Assembly: GCA_013112575.1 (NCBI GenBank)
Contig: JABFGG010000019.1
Location: forward strand, 1-64,000
DNA from: Chloroflexota bacterium
GTDB taxonomy: Bacteria > Chloroflexota > Anaerolineae > Anaerolineales > UBA11579
Direction: 5' to 3'
Length of the DNA: 64,000 bases
Positions 28,688 to 37,442 of the stretch are shown here, piece by piece. The stretch's first letter is position 1, and every line of letters starts with the position of its first letter. The notes beneath the pieces are model-generated. The model was not told the origin of the DNA and searched no databases. It worked only from the letters and a program-made list of their open reading frames with translations. A program made the position numbers and the translations under genes.

Positions 28688-28990
28688 ATGGATCCGATCG
28701 GGCAGGGCTTACTTATCAGCGCATTGGGCATGGGGATTACATTCGCCACTTTGGGTGTTTTGATCTTCTTGATTCGTTTGTTGCGTTGGGTCTTTCCTGC
28801 AGAAACTCAGAAACCCCTTGAAATACAATCCTCGATGCCAGATGAAGTTGAAGTAGAGCGACGCGTCGCCGTTTTTGCAGCCCTGTGGTATTGGCAAAAT
28901 GAACAACGGCGCTCTCCCACCTTGGGCCGTCGATTAGAAAAAACTAGAAGTCCGTGGCAGTCTTCTAACGTGGATAATAAAAATAAGTGA
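28688..28990 (+). CDS. mmdD: Sodium-pump decarboxylase gamma/delta subunit, OadG family
   Basis: 100 residues. A single membrane helix (about 8-32, GLLISALGMGITFATLGVLIF) is followed by a charged cytoplasmic tail, the pattern of OadG/MmdD. It tethers the carboxyltransferase to the membrane pump. It lies between mmdA and the biotin carrier, as in other operons of this type. Confidence 0.85.
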   Translation: MDPIGQGLLISALGMGITFATLGVLIFLIRLLRWVFPAETQKPLEIQSSMPDEVEVERRVAVFAALWYWQNEQRRSPTLGRRLEKTRSPWQSSNVDNKNK

Positions 28991-28996
28991 TGCCTT

Positions 28997-29419
28997 ATGC
29001 CCCCTAAGAAATTTATCGTAACCGTCGACGGCACAGAATACCAGGCAGAAATAAAAAGCATTGATCGGGAAGGCATTGAAGTTTTCCTCAATGGTCAGCA
29101 GTACAAGGTTAGCTTCGCTGAACTCGAAGATCAGGTTAAAACCCCCACACCCAAATCGAAACCGATCGCGTTGCCTGATCCTGTTCAGCCAGCCGTTGCT
29201 GTCAATCCAGACCAGGTGACTGCTCCACTCCCCGGTGATGTTATCGAAATCATGATCCAGGCTGGCGATGAAATTGAAGTTGGTCAGGGGGTCATAGTGC
29301 TCGAGTCGATGAAGATGAAGAATCTAATCCGTTCATCACGGGCTGGTAAGGTCAAAAATGTGCATGTATCTCCCGGGCAATCCGTTGCCTATGGCGACCT
29401 GCTCATGGAGTTTGAGTAG
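28997..29419 (+). CDS. mmdC: Biotin carboxyl carrier subunit of the decarboxylase
   Basis: 140 residues. The N-terminal half is a small beta domain, then a Pro-rich linker (about 48-70), then a biotinyl domain with ESMKMKN, in which K106 is the biotin site. The usual Ala-Met-Lys-Met is Ser-Met-Lys-Met here. It moves the carboxyl group from MmdA to the membrane beta subunit. Its stop is immediately followed by mmdB. Confidence 0.93.
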   Translation: MPPKKFIVTVDGTEYQAEIKSIDREGIEVFLNGQQYKVSFAELEDQVKTPTPKSKPIALPDPVQPAVAVNPDQVTAPLPGDVIEIMIQAGDEIEVGQGVIVLESMKMKNLIRSSRAGKVKNVHVSPGQSVAYGDLLMEFE

Positions 29420-30544
29420 ATGACTATCGAAGACCTGCTCAACCTGTTTCAGGCGCCTTTGCTTTTGTCCTGGAAGAACCTGCTGATGATGTTGGTCGGT
29501 GGGGTCTTGATCTATCTGGCTATTGCAAAAGAATATGAGCCTGTACTTTTGCTGCCCATTGGCTTCGCTGCCATCCTGACCAATTTGCCCTTAACGGGCA
29601 TTGCGGATGGGGACGGTTTCCTTGCAGTGCTTTTCGATGCCGGTATCCGCAATGAGTTGTTCCCCTTATTGATCTTCATCGGTATTGGGGCGCTGACGGA
29701 TTTTGGGCCCCTCCTGGAGAACCCGCGCATGGCCTTGTTGGGTGCCGCTGGGCAGATCGGCATCTTTGGGACGCTCCTCCTGGCGCTCCTTTTAGGTTTT
29801 GAGATGAACGAAGCTGCCTCGATTGGCATTATTGGGGCGATTGATGGACCAACCGCCATATATGTGTCATCTCAACTTGCTCCACATTTATTAGGACCCA
29901 TTGCCGTAGCCGCCTACAGTTATATGTCTTTGGTGCCAATCATCCAGCCGCCTGTTATGCGCCTGCTAACCACTGATGCAGAACGCAAAGTGCGCATGGT
30001 CTATTCTCAACGTGAGATTTCAAGACGTGTCCGTATTCTGTTCCCCATCGTAGTGACCATCGTTGTCTCATTGATCTCACCACAGGCTTCTCCTTTGATT
30101 GCCACGCTCATGTTCGGTAACCTCATGCGAGAATCTGGCGTTGTTGAAAAACTAACCAAGGCATCTCAAAATGAGATCGCCAATGTCACCACTATTTTTC
30201 TTGGGCTGGCGATTGGCAGTACCATGATTGGTGATGATTTCATTAGAGCTGACTCGCTGTTCATTCTGGCCTTGGGATTATTGGCTTTTGTAATTGACAC
30301 TGCCGGTGGTGTGTTTTTCGGCAAAATACTTTACTGGATCAGCGGCAAGAAATTCAATCCGCTGATCGGCGCAGCCGGTATCAGTGCTTTTCCTATGTCG
30401 GCGCGTATCGTGCAGCGCGTGGGTCAGGAATTTGATTACGAGAATTATTTATTAATGCACGCTATGGGAGCAAATACAGCCGGGCAATTAGGTAGTGTGA
30501 TTGCTGGGGGTGTGGTTTTGACCTTGTTGTCTGGGGCAGTTTAG
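29420..30544 (+). CDS. mmdB: Na+-translocating decarboxylase beta subunit (OadB/MmdB family)
   Basis: 374 residues, about 9-11 membrane segments. The conserved GAIDGPTAIYVSSQLAP loop carries the aspartate needed for Na+ and proton coupling. SYMSLVPIIQPPVMR and the C-terminal NTAGQLGSVIAGG are also typical. It decarboxylates carboxybiotin and exports Na+, turning methylmalonyl-CoA decarboxylation into a sodium gradient. Confidence 0.95.
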   Translation: MTIEDLLNLFQAPLLLSWKNLLMMLVGGVLIYLAIAKEYEPVLLLPIGFAAILTNLPLTGIADGDGFLAVLFDAGIRNELFPLLIFIGIGALTDFGPLLENPRMALLGAAGQIGIFGTLLLALLLGFEMNEAASIGIIGAIDGPTAIYVSSQLAPHLLGPIAVAAYSYMSLVPIIQPPVMRLLTTDAERKVRMVYSQREISRRVRILFPIVVTIVVSLISPQASPLIATLMFGNLMRESGVVEKLTKASQNEIANVTTIFLGLAIGSTMIGDDFIRADSLFILALGLLAFVIDTAGGVFFGKILYWISGKKFNPLIGAAGISAFPMSARIVQRVGQEFDYENYLLMHAMGANTAGQLGSVIAGGVVLTLLSGAV

Positions 30545-30554
30545 GGCGTATTAC

Positions 30555-30581
30555 TTCAACAATGGGGATACGCTTGTTGAA
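30555..30581. repeat. 8-bp inverted repeat after mmdB
   Basis: TTCAACAA at 30555-30562 and TTGTTGAA at 30574-30581 are perfectly complementary around an 11-nt loop. No clean T-run follows, so it is either a weak terminator of the mmd operon or an operator for the next gene. Confidence 0.45.
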
Positions 30582-30647
30582 ACTTCTTGCTCTATTTTCT
30601 CGTATAAAGCAATAGATCATCAGGTCTTCGGAGGCGAGGAGCCCTTT

Positions 30648-31553
30648 ATGCTATTGCAGTTATTTCTACAGTTGGCTTTGCCAATTCTTTTCATTTTTAT
30701 ACTATGGCGTGCGCGCTTTTCCCACAAAGCAGAGTGGTTGGCAAATATCATCCCGCTTGCTATTGGAATAGCTTTTGTATTTATTACGGCTCGCTGGGAC
30801 ATGTTCAGTTACTACCTGCGTTGGGTAGGTTTGATCGCCTTCTCACTCGCTGTCTACAAGTCTTACGACCGGATCACGGAAGATCCTGAGGAGTCTTATA
30901 CATTGAAGTGGGGCAATCTACTTCCAACAATCATTGCTGTGGTTTTTCTTGGATGGTTGACGATGAATAGCCTGTTGGGATATATCCCTCCGAAAGGTGC
31001 TGTCGATTTAGCCTATCCTCTGCAAGGTCGAGCCTTCTACATTGGTGGGGGAGGCAATAGTCCCTGGATCAATGCACATCAAAGGGCATACGCTCAAAGT
31101 TATGCATTGGACATCCTGGCCTTAAATATCTTTGGAAGTAGCAGTGACGTTTTTCGATCAGGTGAGTTGGACCGATACACGATCTTTGGTGAGCCGATCT
31201 ATAGCCCTTGTAATGGTACTGTGATCGATGCAATTGATGGCTTCCCCGACCAGCCTATCGGCAGCCGCGACGAAGTCAATTTAGCAGGCAACTACGTGAC
31301 CCTGGATTGTGAGGGTGTGGCTGTTTTATTAGCTCATATGCAAATGGGTAGTGTCGAGGTGCAGACTGGAGATGCGGTTACAATTGGGCAACTATTGGGG
31401 CGAGTCGGTAACTCCGGCAATACGTCCCAACCACATTTACACATTCACGCAACCACTGGCAGCACCGTCCCCAATTTGCTGGATGGCGAACCGGTTCCCA
31501 TAACATTCGATGGCAGATTCCTCGTCCGCAACCAATTATTCAATGGCAACTAA
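30648..31553 (+). CDS. Membrane-anchored M23-type peptidoglycan peptidase
   Basis: 301 residues. Four hydrophobic helices lie in residues 1-112 (about 3-20, 30-48, 54-70, 92-111). A LytM/M23 domain covers about 125-285. The C-terminal zinc motif is complete (AHMQMG and HLHIH). The first motif is altered: D155 is present in SYALD, but the usual His four residues before it is Ser; H144 may take its place. The extracytoplasmic enzyme probably cleaves peptide cross-links. GAGGCGAGGAG precedes the start. Confidence 0.8.
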   Translation: MLLQLFLQLALPILFIFILWRARFSHKAEWLANIIPLAIGIAFVFITARWDMFSYYLRWVGLIAFSLAVYKSYDRITEDPEESYTLKWGNLLPTIIAVVFLGWLTMNSLLGYIPPKGAVDLAYPLQGRAFYIGGGGNSPWINAHQRAYAQSYALDILALNIFGSSSDVFRSGELDRYTIFGEPIYSPCNGTVIDAIDGFPDQPIGSRDEVNLAGNYVTLDCEGVAVLLAHMQMGSVEVQTGDAVTIGQLLGRVGNSGNTSQPHLHIHATTGSTVPNLLDGEPVPITFDGRFLVRNQLFNGN

Positions 31554-31564
31554 GGAGAAATGAG

Positions 31565-32275
31565 ATGCAAATCGATATCCTATACCAACCCGCTTATTCT
31601 CTGGGTGTCCTCAAGCTGGAGGGCAATGAAGAAGTACGCGTGGAGGGGGGCTCCATGGTCAGTATGTCACAAGGGATGGTCATGGAGACCAAAGCTGCTG
31701 GCGGTATTCTCAAGTCGCTGGCACGCTCGGTGCTTGGCGGGGAGAGCTTTTTCCAGAACACCTACCAGGCCCCCCCAGATGGAGGCGAGATCACCGTTGC
31801 CCCTGCTTTGCCAGGCGATCTGTTTTCGCTCGACCTTGGTGGAGAAAACCTGATGGTGCAGTCGGGCTCCTACGTTGCGTCTGCCATGGGTATTGAAGTC
31901 GATACTTCCTGGGGTGGCGCCAAGACCTTCTTTGCCTCCGAAGGTCTCATCATGTTGAGGGCCAGTGGTACAGGGACTCTGGTGCTCTCGTCTTATGGCG
32001 CCATTCACGAGCGCAACCTGGCCGAAGGTGAAACTTATACTGTTGATACGGGGCACCTGGTGGCTTTCACCGAGGGCATTGGCTTCAAGGTGCGCAAGGT
32101 GGGCGGCATCAAATCCACGCTTTTCAGTGGTGAAGGTCTGGTGGTTGACCTGACCGGGCCGGGACGCGTGCTCATTCAAACCCGTTCCACGCAGGCTTTC
32201 CTCAGTTGGCTGATCCCACAGTTGCCCAAAACCAGCAACAGTGGTGGTGGCACCAGCGTCACTTTCGGTTCGTAA
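31565..32275 (+). CDS. AIM24/TIGR00266 family protein
   Basis: 236 residues, a glycine-rich beta-helix-like protein. The stretches VEGGSMVSMSQGMVMETKA, SLARSVLGGESFFQNTY and the later GEGLVVDLTGPGRVLIQTR match the TIGR00266/AIM24 family. Its biochemical role in bacteria is unknown. AAGGAG lies just upstream. A terminator follows directly. Confidence 0.88.
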   Translation: MQIDILYQPAYSLGVLKLEGNEEVRVEGGSMVSMSQGMVMETKAAGGILKSLARSVLGGESFFQNTYQAPPDGGEITVAPALPGDLFSLDLGGENLMVQSGSYVASAMGIEVDTSWGGAKTFFASEGLIMLRASGTGTLVLSSYGAIHERNLAEGETYTVDTGHLVAFTEGIGFKVRKVGGIKSTLFSGEGLVVDLTGPGRVLIQTRSTQAFLSWLIPQLPKTSNSGGGTSVTFGS

Positions 32276-32288
32276 TCCACAATAATAA

Positions 32289-32330
32289 AGGAAGGGTGAG
32301 GTAGTCGTCCTCACTCTTCCTAAAGATTTT
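32289..32330 (+). terminator. Intrinsic terminator just before the peroxiredoxin gene
   Basis: AGGAAGGGTGAGG at 32289-32301 pairs with CCTCACTCTTCCT at 32309-32321 (one G-U pair), 7-nt loop, then AAAGATTTT. The next start codon is at 32336, so the terminator fills the whole gap. Confidence 0.85.
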
Positions 32331-32335
32331 CCTAG

Positions 32336-32878
32336 ATGCGCCTTTCTATTGGCGACTTCGCGCCTGCTTTTGAAGTAGAAGATATCTTTGGCAAACCGAT
32401 CCGTTTACAGGATTACCGTGGCAAAAAGCTCCTGCTTTCCTTTTACCGTTATGCCTCTTGCCCATTGTGCAATTTGCGCGTACAGGAATTGATTCAGCGT
32501 TATAGCCTATATGAAGAAAAGGGTTTATATGTACTTGCTTTTTTCCAGTCACCGGTTGAGAGCATTCGGCGTTATGTGGGCAAACAAGATGCTCCTTTCC
32601 CGATCATTGCAGATCCCCAGCGTGATATATACAAGCGATACGGTGTCGAGTCATCGGTATTGGGTACCGTTGTCGCTGGCTTTGAATGGAATCCGCGCAT
32701 GCGAGCCGCTCACAAAGCTGGCTACAATTATGGCAAAATGGAGGGTAATATCTTGTTGGTCCCCGCAGATTTTTTGATCGGGGAAGGCCTAACCATCGAG
32801 ACTGCCTTTTATGGCAAAGACATTGGAGATCACATGCCTTTTGAAACCATTGAAGCTTATTTGGAGAGTGGTGAGTGA
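32336..32878 (+). CDS. Peroxiredoxin-like protein (AhpC/TSA fold)
   Basis: 180 residues. A thioredoxin-fold domain with C42-P-L-C45 at the active-site turn, after GDFAPAFEVEDIFGKPIRLQDY. This resembles the peroxiredoxin-like family with CxxC rather than the classical T-x-x-C site. It probably reduces peroxides or disulfides. No ribosome binding site is seen before the ATG. It overlaps the next gene by 4 nt and begins a five-gene run. Confidence 0.85.
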   Translation: MRLSIGDFAPAFEVEDIFGKPIRLQDYRGKKLLLSFYRYASCPLCNLRVQELIQRYSLYEEKGLYVLAFFQSPVESIRRYVGKQDAPFPIIADPQRDIYKRYGVESSVLGTVVAGFEWNPRMRAAHKAGYNYGKMEGNILLVPADFLIGEGLTIETAFYGKDIGDHMPFETIEAYLESGE

Positions 32879-33366
32879 CTGACAAAACCCGTATCTTGTT
32901 TGTATGTTTGGGTAACATCGTGCGCAGCCCTTTGGGAGAAGGTTTGTTCCGGCACCATGCCGAAGTGGCGGGCCTTGCCGAAAAATATGAGGTGGACTCG
33001 GCTGGGACAGGTTCTTACCATGTGGGTGAATCGCCCGATAGCCGTATGCGCCAGGTTGCAGCCGAAAAAGGTTTTACCTATGATGGTCGCGCCCGGCAGG
33101 TGCAGCCCGGGGATTTTGAGGATTTCGATCTTATTATTGCTATGGACACCACCAACCAAAATAACCTTGTGGACATGGCCCAATCCAAAGAACAAGCAGC
33201 CAAGGTACATTTGATGCGCGCCTATGACCCGGAAGGCGATCCTAATGACTCTGTGCCAGATCCGTATTACGGTGGCATTCAAGGCTTTCACAACACCTAC
33301 GATATTGTGGAACGCTCCGTGAAGAGCTTGCTGGAAGCTTTAGAAGCGGGTGAAGTCGATCTGTGA
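32875..33366 (+). CDS. Low-molecular-weight protein phosphatase, class A
   Basis: 163 residues from GTG (GTGA overlap). The P-loop is C11-L-G-N-I-V-R17-S, fulfilling CX5R; the usual second Cys (NICRS) is Val. The general-acid loop is VPDPYYGG. Family members next to fructosamine kinases have been shown to dephosphorylate protein-bound ribulosamine 5-phosphate, so a sugar-phosphate role is as likely as a phosphotyrosine role here. Confidence 0.92.
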   Translation: MTDKTRILFVCLGNIVRSPLGEGLFRHHAEVAGLAEKYEVDSAGTGSYHVGESPDSRMRQVAAEKGFTYDGRARQVQPGDFEDFDLIIAMDTTNQNNLVDMAQSKEQAAKVHLMRAYDPEGDPNDSVPDPYYGGIQGFHNTYDIVERSVKSLLEALEAGEVDL

Positions 33367-34214
33367 TTCCGTCGGCAGTTTCTACCTGGCTGGCTGAGCA
33401 GGGATATAGGGATGTAGAAAACTCTCGTCCAGTCGGTGGGGGCTGCATCAACAACGGTGTGGCATTGCAAACCACTTCGGGGAAAAGTTTCTTTCTGAAA
33501 ACCAATCCCCACGCGCCATCCGAAATGTTTGAGCGAGAAGCTGAAGGCTTAACGGCTTTGAACCAGCCAGACGCCCCCAGAATACCGCAGGTGTATTTGG
33601 TTGGGAGCGATTTTCTTTTATTGGAAGATCTCAATCCTACAAAACCTGCTAAAGACTATTGGGCTTCCTTTGGTCAACAGTTGGCGAGACTGCATCTGAA
33701 AACCCACCCTCAATTCGGCTTTGATAGCGATAACTACATTGGCAGCACCCCTCAAATCAATTTTTGGACAGAGGATGGCTATGAGTTCTTCGGCCAGCAT
33801 CGTTTGCTGTACCAGGCTAAATTGGCGAAATCCAATCGATATTTTGATGGCAAAGAGCTAAGAAAAACAGAGGCTTTTATCAAGCGGTTGCCTGATCTTG
33901 TACCAGCCCAACTTGCTTCTCTCATTCACGGTGACTTGTGGAAGGGCAATGCCATCTCTGATGAAAATGGACAACCGGCCCTGATCGACCCGGCCACGCA
34001 TTATGGCTGGGCAGAGGCAGAAATGGCGATGACCGCTTTGTTTGGAGGCTTTCCCAGTGAGTTTTACGCTGCCTATGAAGACGGAAACCCGCTTGAACCG
34101 GGTTGGCGAGAACGCTTCCCGATCTACAACCTGTACCATTTGCTCAACCACCTCAACCTGTTTGGAATGGGTTATCATTTGCAGGTTATTTCAATCCTGA
34201 ACCAATATACATAA
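33363..34214 (+). CDS. Fructosamine/ribulosamine 3-kinase family protein
   Basis: 283 residues from GTG, overlapping the phosphatase gene by 4 nt. It shows the family signatures RPVGGGCINNG near the N-terminus, FFLKTN, the catalytic LIHGDLWKGNAI and LIDPATHYGWAEAEMAM. It phosphorylates glycated amines on carbon 3, so that the adduct falls off. Coupling to the phosphatase supports a deglycation role. Confidence 0.92.
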   Translation: MIPSAVSTWLAEQGYRDVENSRPVGGGCINNGVALQTTSGKSFFLKTNPHAPSEMFEREAEGLTALNQPDAPRIPQVYLVGSDFLLLEDLNPTKPAKDYWASFGQQLARLHLKTHPQFGFDSDNYIGSTPQINFWTEDGYEFFGQHRLLYQAKLAKSNRYFDGKELRKTEAFIKRLPDLVPAQLASLIHGDLWKGNAISDENGQPALIDPATHYGWAEAEMAMTALFGGFPSEFYAAYEDGNPLEPGWRERFPIYNLYHLLNHLNLFGMGYHLQVISILNQYT

Positions 34215-34222
34215 ACACAACC

Positions 34223-35383
34223 ATGACGATCCGCGTTGAAGCCATTCAAGTAAAAGACCTTATTTCATTTGCAGAAGATGTTCTCAGTAAAGCTGGTCCC
34301 GGTGACTTCATCCCCATTACCATGCAGCGGGCTGAAGCCCAGGCAAATAATCCTTATGCAGCACCCGAGGACGCAGCCTTATTAGTAGCCTACAGTGGTG
34401 AAGAACTTGTAGGCTATTTCGGTATCCTGCCCATCATGCTGCAGCATGGCAACGAACACTCGAAGGTGCACTGGTTCACCACCTGGATGGTAAATCCCAA
34501 GCTGCGTGGGGCAGGGGTGGGTTCGGCTCTCATGCAGGCAGCCCTCGATCTGGACAAGGATTTCATGATCGTGGGCAGTAAACCGGCGCGGCGCGTGTGC
34601 CGCAAATTTGGTTTCTTTGATTTTGATCCTTTAGAATACGCCGTCGTCGATTTTCGCATTGCCGGGCGCTACAATCTCTTTTCCATCCTGCTGCGTGCTG
34701 CTCGTAAACTGTTACGCCTTGTTGGCCTGAAATTGAATATTGATCGCCTGAATAAGTGGCTGCAGGGTTTCTTTGAAACTCTGTTTGGTTTCCTTGGTAA
34801 GCCTTTTGCGTATAGCCTGGTAAAGGGCGCTGCCAAAAGACTACCTCCTGAGATAGATATCAGACAGGCCGGCCAGATAAAACCTTTACCTGGTAAGCAA
34901 TCCAATGCTGTGAAATTCCGTCGTAGCGAAGAAGTTGTTAACTGGATGCTGGCCTATCCCTGGGTCTTGCAACCGGGCGAATCCACCACAGAGGCCATGG
35001 ATTTTTATTTCACGGATACGCGCCCTGACTTCCAGTATCTGGCTTACGAACTGTATGCCGGTGAAGATTATCAGGGTTACCTAACTTTTCAGCTTTCAAA
35101 GATCACAGGGCAGCGTGTATTGAAGGTGCTGGATCATTCCTTGCTTGATGAAGAGTTGCTCTTGTCGATTGCTTTGGATGAAGCGCGCAAGCAGAGAGTT
35201 GCCTTACTGGAAATTGCCAAACAGCCTGCAAAGTCTTTGCGCCAAAGTGTTATCGGAAGATCGCTCGTCCAGATCAAGCAGCGCATTTACCAAGGCCAGG
35301 CGCGTTCAGAAAGTAGTCCCCTTGGTAAACATTGGCGTGAAATTGAGCTAGATTATGTGGATGGGGACACGCCCTTTACCTGA
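34223..35383 (+). CDS. GNAT-family N-acetyltransferase
   Basis: 386 residues from ATG 34223; the frame is open further upstream but overlaps the kinase gene. The N-terminal acetyltransferase core has the acetyl-CoA loop LRGAGVGSALMQAALD and KPARRVCRKFGF. The C-terminal half (from about residue 220) resembles a second, degenerate domain. The stop overlaps the start of the deacetylase gene. Together they may modify a surface polysaccharide; the substrate is unknown. Confidence 0.75.
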   Translation: MTIRVEAIQVKDLISFAEDVLSKAGPGDFIPITMQRAEAQANNPYAAPEDAALLVAYSGEELVGYFGILPIMLQHGNEHSKVHWFTTWMVNPKLRGAGVGSALMQAALDLDKDFMIVGSKPARRVCRKFGFFDFDPLEYAVVDFRIAGRYNLFSILLRAARKLLRLVGLKLNIDRLNKWLQGFFETLFGFLGKPFAYSLVKGAAKRLPPEIDIRQAGQIKPLPGKQSNAVKFRRSEEVVNWMLAYPWVLQPGESTTEAMDFYFTDTRPDFQYLAYELYAGEDYQGYLTFQLSKITGQRVLKVLDHSLLDEELLLSIALDEARKQRVALLEIAKQPAKSLRQSVIGRSLVQIKQRIYQGQARSESSPLGKHWREIELDYVDGDTPFT

Positions 35384-36432
35384 TGAAAGCTTTTCTTCGT
35401 TCTTTCGTGCAGCTATTGCTCAGGCTTACCCCGCTATGGGTGTACAGGCGCGTCATGCCACGGGAAGCAGTTGGTATCTTTTACCATTCGATTTCGGAAC
35501 GGCCCTTACTCCATGTTGAGCATTTATATCCTTCTGTGCCGCTACAGCGCTTTGAGAATGCCTTGGTGTACCTCAAGAAGCATTACACCCCTGTTTCATA
35601 CCAGCAATTGCATCAATATGTAACTGGAGGCGAGGCGCTTCCGAAAAGGGCTATCCATCTTTCCTTTGATGATGGCTATGCTGAGTGTTTCACCCTTGTG
35701 CGCCCATTACTGCTCAAGCACAGTATCCCCTGTACATTCTTTGTCACCACGGACCTGATCGATAACCGGCACATGTTCTACCGCAACAAAGTTTCGCTGT
35801 GCATTGAACATGTCAATAATCTGACTTTGCTGGAAGAAACAGTATCCTTTACTTTTAAGGAATTGAATCAACAACTAGATCTGTCTATTCGAACTCCACA
35901 AGATTTTGTGGCCTGGATTAAACCGCTCGTGCAGGCTGATGAGGATTTGATCGATCAGGTCTGTTCAATCTTAGGCGTGGATATTGCGAGTTATCTGGAA
36001 GAACATTCACCTTATCTCACCAGGCAGCAAATTCACCAAATGCATGCGGATGGATTTACCATCGGTTCGCACACTCGCTCTCACCCCAAGCTGGTGCAAC
36101 TCAGCCCCATTGAGATGGAAGCAGAAATTGTGGCATCCTCCCAGATCGTGGCTGATATCACCGGTGCTGAAATTGTGCCTTTCTCTTTTCCAAACTCCGG
36201 CACTGGCGTAGACCGGCGTTTGCTGGCGGATATCCGTTCGCGTCACCCCTTGCTAGGGTTGTTCTTTGATACTAAAGGTATCCGTCTGGATGAAGATTTT
36301 ATCCTCAACCGGATTTGGGCTGAACGCCCGGCATTTGCTAAGGTGGGCAAGCAGTCCAATCTGCCTGCCTTGCTGCACAATGCTTATGCAGAACAAGCCT
36401 GGGAGAACATCTCAGGTTTCCGTTCAAGGTAG
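35383..36432 (+). CDS. Polysaccharide deacetylase (NodB homology domain)
   Basis: 349 residues. Motif 1 is SFDDGY near residue 93, and motif 2 is HTRSHPKL (HxxxH-type metal ligands) near 227. A hydrophobic N-terminus (LRSFVQLLLRLTPLWVYRR) suggests membrane attachment. It probably removes N- or O-acetyl groups from a cell-surface glycan. It shares its first base with the stop of the acetyltransferase gene. Confidence 0.9.
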   Translation: MKAFLRSFVQLLLRLTPLWVYRRVMPREAVGIFYHSISERPLLHVEHLYPSVPLQRFENALVYLKKHYTPVSYQQLHQYVTGGEALPKRAIHLSFDDGYAECFTLVRPLLLKHSIPCTFFVTTDLIDNRHMFYRNKVSLCIEHVNNLTLLEETVSFTFKELNQQLDLSIRTPQDFVAWIKPLVQADEDLIDQVCSILGVDIASYLEEHSPYLTRQQIHQMHADGFTIGSHTRSHPKLVQLSPIEMEAEIVASSQIVADITGAEIVPFSFPNSGTGVDRRLLADIRSRHPLLGLFFDTKGIRLDEDFILNRIWAERPAFAKVGKQSNLPALLHNAYAEQAWENISGFRSR

Positions 36433-36477
36433 CATTTCCCAATCCTAGACAATTAATGTGTTTTTAAGTAGAGGGGA

Positions 36478-36483
36478 TATAAT
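36478..36483 (+). promoter_or_regulatory. -10 element of a probably leaderless transcript
   Basis: TATAAT lies only 8 bp before ATG 36492, which would put the transcription start at or next to the ATG. No ribosome binding site lies at normal distance. The -35 is weak. Confidence 0.45.
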
Positions 36484-36491
36484 ACGGCGCT

Positions 36492-37442
36492 ATGAAAAAA
36501 CAGATACTGCTTATTGGTGCGAGTTTGATCCTGTCTGCCTGCTCAGCTTTACCCGGCGCTGCTGGTATTTCGGGCTGCGAGGCCGCAGGCCTGGTTGAAG
36601 ATGTCACCATTGATGTGCCCCTGGACGTGGGCGTTCCCCTGATGCCAGGCACCCACTTCACCAAAGCCTGGAAATTAGAGAACACCGGCACCTGTGCCTG
36701 GACAGAAGAATTTGATCTGGTGTTTTCGGATGGCGACCGTCTCGGCTCACCAGACGAAGTATCTCTACCCAAAGAAGTTTCACCTGGGCAGACGGTCACT
36801 TTAGCAGTACCACTGACAGCACCGGATGAGTCAGGTAACTACAGCGGTGAGTGGCTGCTGCGTAATACACAGGGAGAATCTTTTGGTATTGGCGAAAGTC
36901 CGCTGACTACAGACATAGTCGTGGCCGAATTACCGCTTAATGTTGCCTACGATTTCTTGCAGGCGCATTGCCTGGCGCAATGGAATACCGGCCTGGCCAT
37001 CTTTTTGCCTTGTGAAGGTGAAACAGGAGAGCGCATCGGTTGGGTACAAACCTTAGAAGATCCCGCGCTTGAAGACACCCGCAATGGCAACCCGCCTGTA
37101 TTATCTGTATCCCCCGATAACCAGGATGACGGTTTCATTCAAGGCGTCTTCCCGCCTGTTACGGTAAAGGAAGGGCAAAGCTTCAAAGCGCGCGTGGGTT
37201 GTTTGCATGACTTAGTGGGCTGTGAACTTGTCTTTCAGTTGAACTATGAGATTGTAGGTGAACCGGAACGCCTCACCCTGGCCGAGTGGCCGGAGAGTTA
37301 CGATGGCGATTTTACAGAGATCGATCTGGATGTGTCTGGGTTAGCTGGGGAAACGGTACGTTTTATCTTAGAAGTACACGCTAATGGTGGCAGAACGGCT
37401 GACGCACAGGGCTATTGGTTAAACCCCCGTATTGAAAACTAG
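36492..37442 (+). CDS. Lipoprotein with NBR1-Ig-like domain
   Basis: 316 residues. The signal peptide ends in a lipobox with C17 (LSAC). Residues about 40-135 match the NBR1-type Ig-like domain (GTHFTKAWKLENTGTCAW, LVFSDGDRL, SGNYSGEWLLRN). The rest is a beta-rich region of unknown function. Such lipoproteins are numerous in Anaerolineae. It is convergent with, and just overlaps, the ppsR end. Confidence 0.85.
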   Translation: MKKQILLIGASLILSACSALPGAAGISGCEAAGLVEDVTIDVPLDVGVPLMPGTHFTKAWKLENTGTCAWTEEFDLVFSDGDRLGSPDEVSLPKEVSPGQTVTLAVPLTAPDESGNYSGEWLLRNTQGESFGIGESPLTTDIVVAELPLNVAYDFLQAHCLAQWNTGLAIFLPCEGETGERIGWVQTLEDPALEDTRNGNPPVLSVSPDNQDDGFIQGVFPPVTVKEGQSFKARVGCLHDLVGCELVFQLNYEIVGEPERLTLAEWPESYDGDFTEIDLDVSGLAGETVRFILEVHANGGRTADAQGYWLNPRIEN

